A stretch of DNA of 64,000 nucleotides, from positions 62,001 through 126,000 of the forward strand of contig NZ_PJJL01000072.1 of NCBI RefSeq assembly GCF_002929505.1. Direction: 5' to 3'. Position numbers and translations under genes: made by a program. Position 1 is the first letter of the stretch. Each line of letters begins with the position of its first letter. Origin of the DNA: Cryobacterium sp. Y57. Lineage in GTDB: Bacteria > Actinomycetota > Actinomycetes > Actinomycetales > Microbacteriaceae. The notes beneath the pieces were generated by a model. It saw nothing but the letters and a program-made list of their open reading frames with translations. It was not told where the DNA came from and made no database searches. Shown here piece after piece: positions 35,101-45,600 of the stretch.

Positions 35101-36209
35101 GCAACGTGACACGTCCGGTGCACACCGCGCCCACCTTCGCCCAGAGCGTCTGGCTGGTTTCCAACCGCGAGATCACGGCACGCCTGCGCAGCAAATCCTT
35201 TCTCATCGCGACCGGCATTCTGCTGCTCATCTCCGTGGCGTCGGTCATCGTCGGCAGTCTGGCCAGCCAGAATGAAAGCCTCACCAAGGTGGCCGTGGTC
35301 GGCACGGCCATCGGCGTCGTCGAACAGACCAAAGCCTTCGATATCGTCGAATCCGACACTGTCGCAGGCGCCGAAGCGCTCGTGCGTGACGGCACCGTCG
35401 ATGCGGCCGTAGTGCCCTCGGACAGTGCCGATTCGCTGCTCGGCATCACGGTGATCGCCCTGGATTCGGCCCCGCGTGATGTTCTCGGCACGCTCAGCGT
35501 GAGGCCCGAGGTGAAAATTCTCGAGCCGGCCTCGCAAGACGGTTTTCTCGCCTACCTCGTTGCCATCGGCTTTGGCATCATCTTTCTCATGTCGGCGACC
35601 ACCTTCGGCGCCACCATCGCCCAGAGTGTGGTCGAAGAGAAGCAGACGCGCATCGTCGAGATTCTCATGTCGACCATCTCGGTGCGGGCGCTGCTGGCCG
35701 GCAAGGTGCTCGGCAACAGCTTGATGGCGTTCGGACAGATCGTCTCCATCGGCCTGCTGGTGTCGATCGGCCTGGCGGTGACCGGGCAACGGGTGCTCCT
35801 GGCCGACGTCGGCCCGGCCATCGTCTGGTTCGCCGTGTTCTTCGCCTTCGGATTCGTGTTGCTCGCCGCGCTCTATGCGGCAACGGCGTCTATGGTGTCC
35901 CGGCAGGAAGACGTGGGCTCAGCGACCTCACCGGTGCTGTTCCTCGTCATGATCCCTTATTTCATGGTGGTCTTCTTCAACGACAACCCGCTCGTGCTGG
36001 CGATCATGTCGTATGTGCCGTTCTCGGCGCCGGTCGGGATGCCGGTGCGCATCTTTCTCGGCCAAGCCGAATGGTGGGAACCCGTGCTCTCCCTGGTCGT
36101 GCTGGCACTGTCGACAATGGTGGTGATTTTGATCGGGTCGCGCATCTACTCCAACGCGCTGCTGCGCATGGGCGCCCGCGTGTCGCTGCGCGACGCCCTG
36201 CACAAGTAA
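35097..36209 (+). CDS. ABC-2 type permease (NatB-like)
   Basis: 370 residues: one membrane helix near 35-55, a large external domain to about 165, then five helices. It has the ABC-2 motif Val-Val-Glu-Glu-Lys-Gln-Thr-Arg-Ile-Val-Glu-Ile-Leu-Met-Ser-Thr near 180-195 that faces the ATPase. It forms an exporter with the preceding protein. Na+ efflux and efflux of peptide or polyene antibiotics are both known for this family; the linked two-component system favours a stress-induced detoxification role (inference). Confidence 0.87.
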   Translation: MSNVTRPVHTAPTFAQSVWLVSNREITARLRSKSFLIATGILLLISVASVIVGSLASQNESLTKVAVVGTAIGVVEQTKAFDIVESDTVAGAEALVRDGTVDAAVVPSDSADSLLGITVIALDSAPRDVLGTLSVRPEVKILEPASQDGFLAYLVAIGFGIIFLMSATTFGATIAQSVVEEKQTRIVEILMSTISVRALLAGKVLGNSLMAFGQIVSIGLLVSIGLAVTGQRVLLADVGPAIVWFAVFFAFGFVLLAALYAATASMVSRQEDVGSATSPVLFLVMIPYFMVVFFNDNPLVLAIMSYVPFSAPVGMPVRIFLGQAEWWEPVLSLVVLALSTMVVILIGSRIYSNALLRMGARVSLRDALHK

Positions 36210-36233
36210 GACCGTGGGCGGACGGCCAGCCGA

Positions 36234-37316
36234 ATGCGGGAAGATGGAGGAGTGACCCAACTCCATGATCTGTCTTCTCGCGGTTTCGCCTCCGACAACT
36301 ACTCTGGAATCCATCCGGAAATTCTGGAGGCGATTGTAGAGGCCAACGGTGCCCACCAGATCGCCTACGGCGAAGACGTCTACACGACCCGGTTGCAGGA
36401 GGTCTTCGCCCGACAGTTTGGCGAGGGCGTCGAAGCTTTTCCGGTGTTCAACGGCACCGGCGCCAACGTCACCGGCCTGCAGTCGATGCTGCCGCGCTGG
36501 GGCGCCGTGATTTGCACAGCCACCGCGCACATTCACAATGACGAGGGCGGCGCTCCCGAGCACGTCGGCGGGTTCAAACTGCTTCCGGTGATCACCTCAG
36601 ACGGCAAGCTCACCCCTGAGCTCATCGACCAGGAAGCCTGGGGGTGGGGCGATGAGCACCGCGCGCAGCCGCTCGTCGTGGCTATCACCCAGACCACCGA
36701 GCTCGGCACCGCCTATACGGTCGACGAGGTGCGCGCGATCGCCGATCACGCCCACTCCAAAGGCATGACGCTACACATGGACGGTGCTCGCATCTCCAAT
36801 GCGGCGGCGAGCCTCGGGGTGCCACTGCGTGCCTTCACGCGCGATGCCGGCGTCGATGTGCTCAGCTTTGGCGGCACCAAGAACGGCATGATGCTGGGTG
36901 AGTGCATCGTGGTACTCAACCCCGCAGCATCCACCGGCCTGAAATTTCTGCGCAAGTCGAACATGCAGCTCTCCAGCAAGATGCGTTTCGTCTCGGCGCA
37001 GCTCATCGCGCTGCTTGACGGGGACCTGTGGCAGCGAAACGCGAGCCACGCAAACGCGATGGCCGCCCGTCTGCGCGACGCGCTCGAAAGCGCAATCGCC
37101 GAGGGCACCATCACCGGGCTGGCCTTCAGCCAGACCACGCAGGCCAACGCCATTTTCGCCACCCTGCCCGCCGGCGTCGCCGACCGGCTGCGTGAACATT
37201 TTCGCTTCTACGACTGGGACGCCAGCAAGAACGAGGTGCGCTGGATGTGCGGCTTCGACACCACCGAGGACGACATCGATCAGTTCGTGGCTGCGATCAC
37301 CCGGGAGTTGTCGTGA
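36234..37316 (+). CDS. Low-specificity threonine aldolase-type PLP enzyme
   Basis: 360 residues from ATG 36234; an in-frame GTG at 36252 next to GGAGG is an alternative. This beta-eliminating lyase-fold enzyme would split threonine or allo-threonine into glycine and acetaldehyde. Marks are Ser-Asp-Asn-Tyr-Ser-Gly-Ile-His-Pro at the start, His-Met-Asp-Gly-Ala-Arg-Ile-Ser-Asn near 180 and Ser-Phe-Gly-Gly-Thr-Lys-Asn-Gly near 220, whose Lys binds PLP. Its stop overlaps the GTG start of the acyl-CoA ligase gene. Confidence 0.88.
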   Translation: MREDGGVTQLHDLSSRGFASDNYSGIHPEILEAIVEANGAHQIAYGEDVYTTRLQEVFARQFGEGVEAFPVFNGTGANVTGLQSMLPRWGAVICTATAHIHNDEGGAPEHVGGFKLLPVITSDGKLTPELIDQEAWGWGDEHRAQPLVVAITQTTELGTAYTVDEVRAIADHAHSKGMTLHMDGARISNAAASLGVPLRAFTRDAGVDVLSFGGTKNGMMLGECIVVLNPAASTGLKFLRKSNMQLSSKMRFVSAQLIALLDGDLWQRNASHANAMAARLRDALESAIAEGTITGLAFSQTTQANAIFATLPAGVADRLREHFRFYDWDASKNEVRWMCGFDTTEDDIDQFVAAITRELS

Positions 37317-38998
37317 CCTTCACGAGTCGGCCGTGGCTCGCCTCGTACGCCCCCGGCGTTCCCGGCACGATCGCCGAGATCACCGAAACCCTCACCGACA
37401 TGATGGAGACCTCGGCTGAACGGTTTGCGCCGGCGATCGCACTGGACTTCTTCGGCTCCAGCACCACCTACGCCGAGCTCGGAGAACAGATTTCCCGGGC
37501 CGCGAACGGCCTGCGCAAACTCGGCGTGAGCCCGGGCGACCGCGTTGCCCTCGTGCTGCCGAACTGTCCGCAGCACGTCGTGGCGTTCTACGCGGTGCTG
37601 CGCCTCGGTGCCATCGTGGTCGAGCACAATCCGCTCTACACCGACCGAGAACTGCGCCATCAGTTCGAAGATCATGGCGCGCGCGTCGCGATCGTCTGGG
37701 ACAAGGTCTACGAGGCGGTGCGCATGTTCCCCAAAGATATGGGGGTAGTGGATATCGTCACCGTCGACCTCACGCGTGCGATGCCGTTCTCGAAACGGCT
37801 GGCCCTCCAGCTGCCGATCAAGAAAGCCCAGGACGCTCGTGCTTCTCTGACCGCCGGGCCCGGAAAGGGCGCGATCAGCTGGGAGTCGATCGTGGGCGCC
37901 CGCAAACTGCACCCGTCACACCAGCGGCCCTTGCTCACGGATACGGCCGTCCTGCAGTACACGAGCGGCACGACCGGAACCCCGAAGGGCGCCATCCTGA
38001 GCCATTACAACCTGCGCGCCAACGCCGCGCAGGGTTCCGCTTGGGTAGCAGGCCTCCGACCCGGTGATGAGACCGTCTACGGCGTTCTTCCGATGTTCCA
38101 TGCCTACGGCCTCACCCTTTGCCTCACCTTCGCGATGAGCATCGGCGCCCGTCTCGTACTGTTTCCCAAGTTCGACGAGAAGCTCGTGCTCGACGCGGCC
38201 AAGCACGCACCGCCCACCTTTTTGCCGGCGGTGCCGCCGATCTACGACCGCTTAGTCACGGCCGCAGCGAAGAAAAAGGTGAGCCTTGCGGGCGTTCGCT
38301 TTGCTATTTCGGGCGCGATGAACCTGCCGGTGTCCATCGTGGAACGCTGGGAGAACGCCACCGGCGGGCTGCTGGTCGAGGGTTACGGCATGACCGAGGC
38401 GTCACCGATCGTCGCCGGTAACCCGATCGGCCCGAGCCGTCGCCCCGGAACGGTCGGTGTGCCATTTCCGAGCACCGACATTCGTGTGGTCGACCCGGAA
38501 GACCCCACGATCGAGCGCGGATTCGACGAGGAGGGCGAGCTGCTCGTAGCCGGCCCGCAGGTCTTCTCCGGTTACTGGGACCGCCCGAGCGAGAGCGCCG
38601 AGGTACTGCTCCCCGGTGGCTGGCTGCGCACCGGCGACATCGTGCGAGTCTCGGCCGACGGCTTCATCACCATCGTCGACCGCCTGAAGGAACTCATCAT
38701 CACGGGCGGTTTCAACGTGTCGCCCTCCGAAGTTGAAGAGACTCTGTTGTCGCACCCCGACATCAACGACGCGGCCGCGGTCGGGCTACCGAGCCCGACC
38801 GGCGGCGAAGACGTCGTGGCGGTCGTGGTGCTGCGGCCCGACGTCGACCTCGATGTGACTGCGGTGCGTGAGTACTGCCGTACCCGGCTGTCGTCCTACA
38901 AGGTACCGCGGCGCATCGTCGAGGTCGACGACCTGCCGCGCAGTCTGCTCGGTAAAGTGCTGCGCCGCGAAGTGCGTAACCGCCTGCAAGGCAAATAG
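37313..38998 (+). CDS. Long-chain fatty-acid--CoA ligase (AMP-dependent synthetase)
   Basis: 561 residues from GTG 37313, which overlaps the aldolase stop (GTGA). The adenylate-forming motifs are complete: Tyr-Thr-Ser-Gly-Thr-Thr-Gly-Thr-Pro-Lys-Gly near 220, Gly-Tyr-Gly-Met-Thr-Glu near 370, Gly-Trp-Leu-Arg-Thr-Gly-Asp near 440 and the C-terminal Lys in Leu-Leu-Gly-Lys-Val-Leu-Arg-Arg. The enzyme activates a fatty acid as acyl-AMP and then acyl-CoA. The coupling to an aldolase is shared by several Microbacteriaceae-like layouts, but no common pathway is evident. Confidence 0.88.
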   Translation: MTFTSRPWLASYAPGVPGTIAEITETLTDMMETSAERFAPAIALDFFGSSTTYAELGEQISRAANGLRKLGVSPGDRVALVLPNCPQHVVAFYAVLRLGAIVVEHNPLYTDRELRHQFEDHGARVAIVWDKVYEAVRMFPKDMGVVDIVTVDLTRAMPFSKRLALQLPIKKAQDARASLTAGPGKGAISWESIVGARKLHPSHQRPLLTDTAVLQYTSGTTGTPKGAILSHYNLRANAAQGSAWVAGLRPGDETVYGVLPMFHAYGLTLCLTFAMSIGARLVLFPKFDEKLVLDAAKHAPPTFLPAVPPIYDRLVTAAAKKKVSLAGVRFAISGAMNLPVSIVERWENATGGLLVEGYGMTEASPIVAGNPIGPSRRPGTVGVPFPSTDIRVVDPEDPTIERGFDEEGELLVAGPQVFSGYWDRPSESAEVLLPGGWLRTGDIVRVSADGFITIVDRLKELIITGGFNVSPSEVEETLLSHPDINDAAAVGLPSPTGGEDVVAVVVLRPDVDLDVTAVREYCRTRLSSYKVPRRIVEVDDLPRSLLGKVLRREVRNRLQGK

Positions 38999-39068
38999 GC
39001 TGCGCGGTCAACACTGAAGCCTTAGGCAAAATAGTACGCACTCCGAATGAGATCGCTCCGGCGCAAGC

Positions 39069-39105
39069 AAAATGCCCGTTGGCCTCAGCCAAACGGGCAT
39101 TTTTT
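39069..39105. terminator. Two-way intrinsic terminator
   Basis: AAAATGCCCGTT-GGC / GCC-AAACGGGCATTTT form a 15-bp stem with a single bulge and a 4-base loop, A-rich on the left and T6 on the right, so it can stop transcription from both the acyl-CoA ligase (plus) and the alcohol dehydrogenase (minus). Confidence 0.92.
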
Positions 39106-39120
39106 GCTGTCGCGGGAGGG

Positions 39121-40170
39121 TTATGGTCGCAGCAGCACCTTGATGGCTCGGCGTTCATCCATCGCGGCGTAGGCTTCGGCCACCTCGGACAAGGGAAGCT
39201 CCAGGTCGAAGACTCGACCGGGGTTGATTTGGCCCGAGAGAACCTCGGGTAGTAGTTCCTCGATATAGCCACGAACGGATGCCACGCCGCCGTTCACGCC
39301 CACGTTGCGTCCAAAAAGCGAGCGGATGGGCAGTTCAGCGCCGCCGTTGGGCACGCCGACGTAGCCGACCATCCCACCGGGCCGGGTTGACCGGATGGCC
39401 TGATCCATGGATTCCTTGGTGCCGACGCACTCCAGCACGCAATCGGCGCCGATTCCATCGAACAGTGCCTGCACCGCGGCAACACCCTCATCACCACGTT
39501 CTTCGATGATGTCCGTCGCACCGAATTCTCGAGCCACGGCCTGTCGATCAGCGTGACGGGACATGGCGACGATGCGGCTCGCGCCGAGTCGCTTGCTCGC
39601 GAGTATGGCGCAGAGCCCGACGGCTCCGTCACCGACGACAACAACGGTACTGCCGGCGGTGACGCCGGCAGACACGGCCGCATGGTGACCGGTGCCTAAG
39701 ACGTCCGAGAGGGTCAATAGTCCCGGAATCAAAGCGTCATCCGGCACCTCGGCGGTTGCCAAGAGCGTGCCATCGGCATGGGGAACCCGTACCCGCTCGC
39801 CTTGAGCGCCGTCGGCGAAGCCGCCCATGTCGTCTTTCTCGCCCCACGGAACAAGGTGGAGGCAGGAAAAACTCACGCCATTGCGGCAGTTGACGCAGGT
39901 ATTGTCACAGTCGTAGAACGGCGCAATGACGAAGTCTCCGACCTTGACGGTGGAAACGTCTGGGCCGATTTCCTCGACGATGCCCACAAACTCGTGGCCA
40001 ATGCGGTGTGGCTCTTTAGTAGCGGTCACCCCGCGGTAGGGCCACAGGTCAGACCCACAGACGCAGGCCGCGACCACCCGAACGACGGCGTCGCCACCGG
40101 TCGAAAGTACAGGGTCAGGAACTTCTTCGAGGCGAATATCTCGTTCGCCATAAATCACAGTTGCTTTCAT
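39121..40170 (-). CDS. Zinc-dependent alcohol dehydrogenase (MDR family)
   Basis: 349 residues. The catalytic zinc ligands are Cys in Ala-Cys-Val-Cys-Gly-Ser-Asp (about 38), His-Glu in Ile-Gly-His-Glu-Phe (about 59-60) and a further ligand downstream. Four Cys in Cys-Asp-Asn-Thr-Cys-Val-Asn-Cys and a later Cys supply the structural zinc. The NAD(P) fold has Val-Val-Gly-Asp-Gly-Ala-Val-Gly. It resembles the branch often annotated as IMP dehydrogenase-like or threonine dehydrogenase-related oxidoreductases; the substrate is open. It faces the ligase gene across a shared terminator. Confidence 0.88.
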   Translation of the reverse strand: MKATVIYGERDIRLEEVPDPVLSTGGDAVVRVVAACVCGSDLWPYRGVTATKEPHRIGHEFVGIVEEIGPDVSTVKVGDFVIAPFYDCDNTCVNCRNGVSFSCLHLVPWGEKDDMGGFADGAQGERVRVPHADGTLLATAEVPDDALIPGLLTLSDVLGTGHHAAVSAGVTAGSTVVVVGDGAVGLCAILASKRLGASRIVAMSRHADRQAVAREFGATDIIEERGDEGVAAVQALFDGIGADCVLECVGTKESMDQAIRSTRPGGMVGYVGVPNGGAELPIRSLFGRNVGVNGGVASVRGYIEELLPEVLSGQINPGRVFDLELPLSEVAEAYAAMDERRAIKVLLRP

Positions 40171-40215
40171 TGATAAACTCTAACCCGCCCAACCCGGATC
40201 TACCCCCCTTTCGGG

Positions 40216-42378
40216 TCACATTGTCGCGGCGAGCGACGGAGCGGATGCCACGGTGAGCGCGTCACCGTCGGCCGCCAGCGCCACCAACACCGTGTCGCCG
40301 TCACGAATATCGCCGGCCAGCAGCGCCCTCGCCAGGCGGTCGTCGATCTCGCGCTGCATGAGACGCCGTAGCGGACGCGCACCGTAGATCGGGTCGTAAC
40401 CACGCTCGGCCAGCCAGCGGCGGGCATCCGGTGTTACGGCAAGGTCCAGCCGGCGTTCGGCGAGGCGCTTCTGCAATCGGTCGACGTCGAGTTCGACGAT
40501 TTCGCCGAGCTCGTCGGTTGTCAGCGAGGAGAACACCACGATGTCGTCGAGCCGGTTGACGAACTCCGGCTTGAAAGCCTGCCGCACGAGGCTCTGCACT
40601 GCCGCCTCTTTCTGTTCCACCGACAGGGTCGGGTCGATCAGAAACTGCGAACCGAGATTCGAGGTGAGCACGAGAATGGTGTTGCGAAAATCTACCGTGC
40701 GCCCCTGACCGTCGGTGAGGCGGCCGTCGTCGAGCACCTGCAACAGTACGTCGAACACCTCGGGGTGCGCTTTCTCCACCTCATCGAACAGAATCACCGA
40801 GTATGGGCGACGCCGCACGGTCTCGGTGAGCTGGCCGCCCTGCTCGTAGCCGACATAGCCCGGAGGCGCCCCCACCAGGCGAGACACCGAGAACTTCTCG
40901 CCGTACTCACTCATGTCGATGCGCACCATGGCTTTTTCATCGTCGAACAGAAACTCGGCGAGCGCCTTGGCCAGCTCGGTCTTTCCGACGCCGGTCGGGC
41001 CGAGGAAGAGAAAGGATCCGGTCGGCCGGTCGGGGTCGGAGATGCCGGCACGCGAACGCCGCACGGCGTCGGCGACCGCGCGCACGGCGCGCTTCTGCCC
41101 GATCAGGCGGTGGCCGAGCTCGTTTTCGAGGTTGAGCAGTTTGTCGGTTTCGCCCTGCAATAGCCGGCCGACCGGAATGCCTGTCCACGCGGCGACCACG
41201 GCGGCGATATCCTCGCTGGCAACCTGATCGTTCACCATGCGTGGGCCGACGGATTCCTCCTGTTCGGCGTCGGCGAGCGCGCGCTCCATCACCGGAATGT
41301 CACCGTAGAGCAGCCGGGATGCCTTCTCGAGGTCTCCCTCACGCTGTGCCCGGTCCGATTCAATGCGGGCGGCATCGAGCCGCTCACGCAGCTCGCCGAC
41401 CCGGTTCAGCGAGGCCCGCTCGCTGTCCCAGCGTGCTTGCAACTCTTTGAGGGTGGCCTGGCGCTCCACCAGATCGCTGCGCAGCTTCACCAGACGTGCC
41501 TTCGAGGCATCGTCCTTCTCCTTCTTGAGAGCGAGCTCTTCGAGCTTGAGCCGATCGACGCTGCGCCGCAGTTCGTCGATCTCCACCGGCGAGGAATCGA
41601 TCTCCATGCGCAGCCGGCTCGCGGCCTCGTCGATGAGGTCGATGGCCTTGTCGGGCAGCTGGCGAGCGGTGATATAGCGATTGGAGAGGGATGCCGCGGC
41701 CACGAGGGCAGAATCGGCGATGGTCACCTTGTGGTGAGCTTCATAGCGTTCCTTGAGCCCGCGGAGGATGGCAACGGTGTCCTCAACCGACGGTTCATCG
41801 ACGAGTACCGGCTGGAAGCGGCGCTCGAGCGCGGCATCCTTTTCGATGAATTCGCGGTATTCATTGAGGGTCGTGGCACCGATCAGGCGCAGTTCGCCGC
41901 GGGCGAGCATGGGCTTGAGCATGTTGCTGGCCGCGACGGAGCCTTCGCCGCCACCAGCACCCATCAGAGTGTGCAGTTCGTCGACGAAGGTGATGATCTG
42001 CCCGTCGGCGTCGTTGATCTGCTTGAGTACGGCCTTGAGCCGTTCCTCAAATTCACCGCGATATTTGGCACCGGCTACGAGGGCAGCGAGGTCGAGAGAG
42101 ACCAGTTGCTTGTCTTTGAGTGAGTCGGCGACATCTCCGGCCACGATGCGCTGGGCCAGCCCCTCGACCACGGCCGTCTTGCCGACGCCGGGTTCCCCGA
42201 TCAGCACGGGGTTGTTCTTGGTGCGCCGGGTGAGCACCTGACTGATCCGGCGAATTTCGGCGTCACGCCCGATCACCGGGTCGAGCTTGCCGCTGCGGGC
42301 GATGTCGGTGAGGTTCACCCCATACAACTCGAGGGCCGTCTTGGCGTCTTGCTGCGGTGGTCGCTGACCGGCTTGCAT
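40216..42378 (-). CDS. clpB: ClpB-type disaggregase lacking the N-terminal domain
   Basis: A 720-residue Hsp100 protein. NBD1 begins almost at once: Pro-Val-Ile-Gly-Arg-Asp, Walker A Gly-Glu-Pro-Gly-Val-Gly-Lys-Thr and Walker B with Val-Asp-Glu-Leu-His; the coiled-coil M domain spans about 270-390, and NBD2 has Gly-Pro-Thr-Gly-Val-Gly-Lys-Thr and Phe-Asp-Glu-Val-Glu-Lys. The usual 140-residue N-domain is absent: GAGGAG sits right before ATG 42378 and the HAIR operator lies 17 bases upstream, so this is the native start. It works with DnaK-GrpE-DnaJ (49850-53348) in solubilising aggregates, and both units carry HspR sites. Confidence 0.93.
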   Translation of the reverse strand: MQAGQRPPQQDAKTALELYGVNLTDIARSGKLDPVIGRDAEIRRISQVLTRRTKNNPVLIGEPGVGKTAVVEGLAQRIVAGDVADSLKDKQLVSLDLAALVAGAKYRGEFEERLKAVLKQINDADGQIITFVDELHTLMGAGGGEGSVAASNMLKPMLARGELRLIGATTLNEYREFIEKDAALERRFQPVLVDEPSVEDTVAILRGLKERYEAHHKVTIADSALVAAASLSNRYITARQLPDKAIDLIDEAASRLRMEIDSSPVEIDELRRSVDRLKLEELALKKEKDDASKARLVKLRSDLVERQATLKELQARWDSERASLNRVGELRERLDAARIESDRAQREGDLEKASRLLYGDIPVMERALADAEQEESVGPRMVNDQVASEDIAAVVAAWTGIPVGRLLQGETDKLLNLENELGHRLIGQKRAVRAVADAVRRSRAGISDPDRPTGSFLFLGPTGVGKTELAKALAEFLFDDEKAMVRIDMSEYGEKFSVSRLVGAPPGYVGYEQGGQLTETVRRRPYSVILFDEVEKAHPEVFDVLLQVLDDGRLTDGQGRTVDFRNTILVLTSNLGSQFLIDPTLSVEQKEAAVQSLVRQAFKPEFVNRLDDIVVFSSLTTDELGEIVELDVDRLQKRLAERRLDLAVTPDARRWLAERGYDPIYGARPLRRLMQREIDDRLARALLAGDIRDGDTVLVALAADGDALTVASAPSLAATM

Positions 42379-42394
42379 CGCTGTCTCCTCTAAA

Positions 42395-42415
42395 CTTGAG
42401 CCTTACTGACTCAAG
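42395..42415. promoter_or_regulatory. HAIR element (HspR operator) of clpB
   Basis: CTTGAGC-CTTACTG-ACTCAAG matches the HspR-associated inverted repeat CTTGAGT-N7-ACTCAAG with one mismatch. It sits 17 bases before the clpB start, over the likely promoter. HspR is encoded at 49434-49847. Confidence 0.92.
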
Positions 42416-42658
42416 TTTAGTACCCCGACCATCTTCCCGGCGTCGAATATTCGCGGGCTGAATATCTCGTCGGCCACAGGCGGCTGACACCAGTCATCCG
42501 CCGGTATCGCGGCACTTGTCAGAGTTCGGGGCACCCCGGGTTAGGAGCGCCAACGTCACCGACACGTGCCGCGAGAGCGGCGGAATCAGCGCGGGGCCGT
42601 GCAGCCTCCCGTGAGACAATAATCGTTGGTCCCTTTTTCTTACGGAGCTCCCCCACCT

Positions 42659-45600
42659 ATGGCTCATTCCCTCAGCACCCACGAGATCGCCCGCATCGTT
42701 GGCAGCCAGTCGTTCTCGCGCGGTGAACGGTACGCCCGCAACGGGCACGTCACCGAGCAGTCCTGGGCCTCGTCGGGAACACACCTCACCGGTCGAGTGA
42801 GTGGCACCAGCCCGCAGCCGTACACCGTGCTCGTCTCGTTCACGCTGAATGCTGCCGGCCAGGCTGTGCGGGCCAGCGGAACCTGCACCTGCCCCATGGG
42901 CAGCAACTGCAAACACGTCGCCGCCCTGCTCCTGGCCAGCCGCAGCACGCCCGCCGAACTGAACGCTGAGCGCGCAGCCTCGAACATGCGCGCCATCGGC
43001 GACCGTCGCACGCCGGTGTTCGAATCGACCTTCGTGCCGGGCGCATACCAGCCGGCCGCCCCAGCACCGGTCATTCCCATTCGCCCGCCGGTGCCCGCCT
43101 GGCGCGCCGCCCTGGGGCCGATCGCCAAGTCGACTGCCGGCGCCGCTGTCACAAGCACGGCCCTCGCGCTGCAATTCGACCTGCTCGACCCGGCCTACAG
43201 CCCGAGCAAACGTCCGGCCCCCCGCCGTCTCGGCGCACGCCCCATGGTCATGGGCAAGAAGGGCAAATGGATCCGAGGCTCCCTCACCTGGGACAACCTG
43301 TCCTGGACCCCCGGCACCTATAACCGCGGCCACCGCAAAATACTGAACGCCCTCTACGCCCTCTCGGCCACCGGCCAGCGCTATTACAGCTACACCGACC
43401 ACTGGCTCTACCTCGACAACTTCGAGAACAAGGCCTTCTGGGACCTGCTCCACGAAGCACAGTTGAGCGGGCTGCCCTTGGTCTGCGCTACGGATGCCCA
43501 GAATCCCGTTCTGCTCTCGCCCACGCCGGCATCGCTCGAGTTGAACATTCGCCGCGACGATGAGGGCCTGCAACTGACCCCGTTGCTCATGCTGGGCGAA
43601 CAGCTGCACCGCGGCGCGGAATTCGGATTCATTGGCGACCCGGCGCACGGCGCTTACACGTTCACGAGCCCCGCTGACCCGCTCGCAACCGGCAGGCAGC
43701 TCGTTCTCGCACCACTGAATGTGCTGGTCAGCTCTGAGATCCGTGCGCTCGCCGTCACCGGGGGCTTTGACATTCCAGCCGACGACGAGCCCTCATTCCT
43801 GTCTGATTACTACCCGTTTCTGCAGCAAAAACTGACCCTGACCAGTCACGACACCTCGTTCGAGCTGCCCAGAACGGCCCGACCCCAGCTGGCGCTGACG
43901 ATCACCCACCAAACGGATGCCCGCATCGCCGTCGCATGGGAGTGGCTCTACGTCGCGCCCACCGAATCGAACGCCGAATCGGTCCCGGATTCGATCAGCA
44001 CGGACGCGGTCGAACCGGCCTCCGTGCTGTACCGCCACCCCCTGCGCCCGACGCCCGGCGACACCCACTTTCGCGACCTCACCCGCGAACACGACACGCT
44101 GCAAGCGGTCAACCGCGAAATCGCCTCGTTCACGGAGCTCTGGCAACCGGCCACACCGATCAGCCCGGCCCGACTCCTCGAGCAGTCGGAACTGCGCAGC
44201 GCCATCATGATCACGTTTCTCGGCGAGGCCGTGCCGAAACTCGAGGCCGCCGGCATTGCCGTGCAGATCTCGGCCGACGCCCCGAGCTACCGTGAAGCCG
44301 ACGAAGCGCCGGTGATCAGCCTCGCCACCACTGAAAGCACCGACACCCGAGACTGGTTCGATCTCGCCGTCACCGTGACGATCGAGGGCGAAGACATCCC
44401 CTTCGACGATTTGTTTCGGGCGCTGGCCACCGATCAAGACCTGATGATCCTCGACAGCGGCACGTACTTCAGTCTCGACCGGCCCGAACTGCAGCAACTG
44501 CGGCGGCTGATCGAAGAAGCGCGCGGCCTGCAGGAGAGCAACGCAGGCACGCTTGGTCTCAGCCGTTTTCAGGCCGACCTGTGGGACGAACTGCAACTGC
44601 TCGGTGTCGTCGCCGAGCAGGCCGCGTCCTGGCGCAGCGCCGTCGAGGGCCTCGCCGCCCTGCACGGCTCGGCTGAGGCCGCGCCCATCGCCCAACGCCC
44701 GCTCCCGCCGGCCGTGCACGCCACCCTGCGTGCCTACCAGCAGACCGGATTTGACTGGCTCAGCTTTCTCTACGACCACCAGCTTGGCGGCGTGCTGGCC
44801 GACGACATGGGACTCGGCAAGACGCTGCAGGCCATCGCCCTCATCGCCCACGCCCGCGACAGCCAACGCGCTGCGGAAGGCTCCACTCGCAAGCCCTTTC
44901 TCGTGGTCGCTCCCACCAGCGTCGTCTCCAACTGGGCCACCGAATGCGCTCGGTTCGCGCCTGACCTGACGACAACAGCCATCACCCAGACCACCGGAAA
45001 ACGCGGCTCCAGCCTGCTCGATGTAATGGGCCAGGCAGACGTTGTGATCACCTCATACACGCTGTTCCGACTCGACTTCGAGGAGTACAACGCTTACGAC
45101 TGGGCCGGGCTGCTGCTCGACGAGGCCCAATTCGTCAAGAACCACCAGAGCAAGGCACACGTGTGCGCCCGCCGCCTGCGCACTCCCTTCAAGCTCGCTA
45201 TCACCGGCACCCCGATGGAAAACAACCTGATGGAGCTGTGGTCGCTGCTCTCCATCACCGCTCCGGGCCTGTTCCCGAGCCCGAGCCGCTTTGCCGACTA
45301 CTACCGCAAGCCCATTGAAACGGATGCCGACGCCGACCGGCTCGCACAGCTGCGCCGCCGCATCCGTCCCTTCATGCTGCGGCGCACGAAGGCTGAAGTC
45401 GCCAGCGACCTGCCCGAGAAGCAGGAACAGGTGCTCGAACTCGACCTGCACCCGAGGCACCGCAAGGTCTACGACATGCACCTTGCCCGCGAACGGCAGA
45501 AGGTACTCGGTCTGATCGAGGACATGAACGCGAACCGGTTCGAGATTTTTCGCTCACTCACCATGCTGCGCCAGCTCAGTCTCGACGCGAGCCTGTATGA

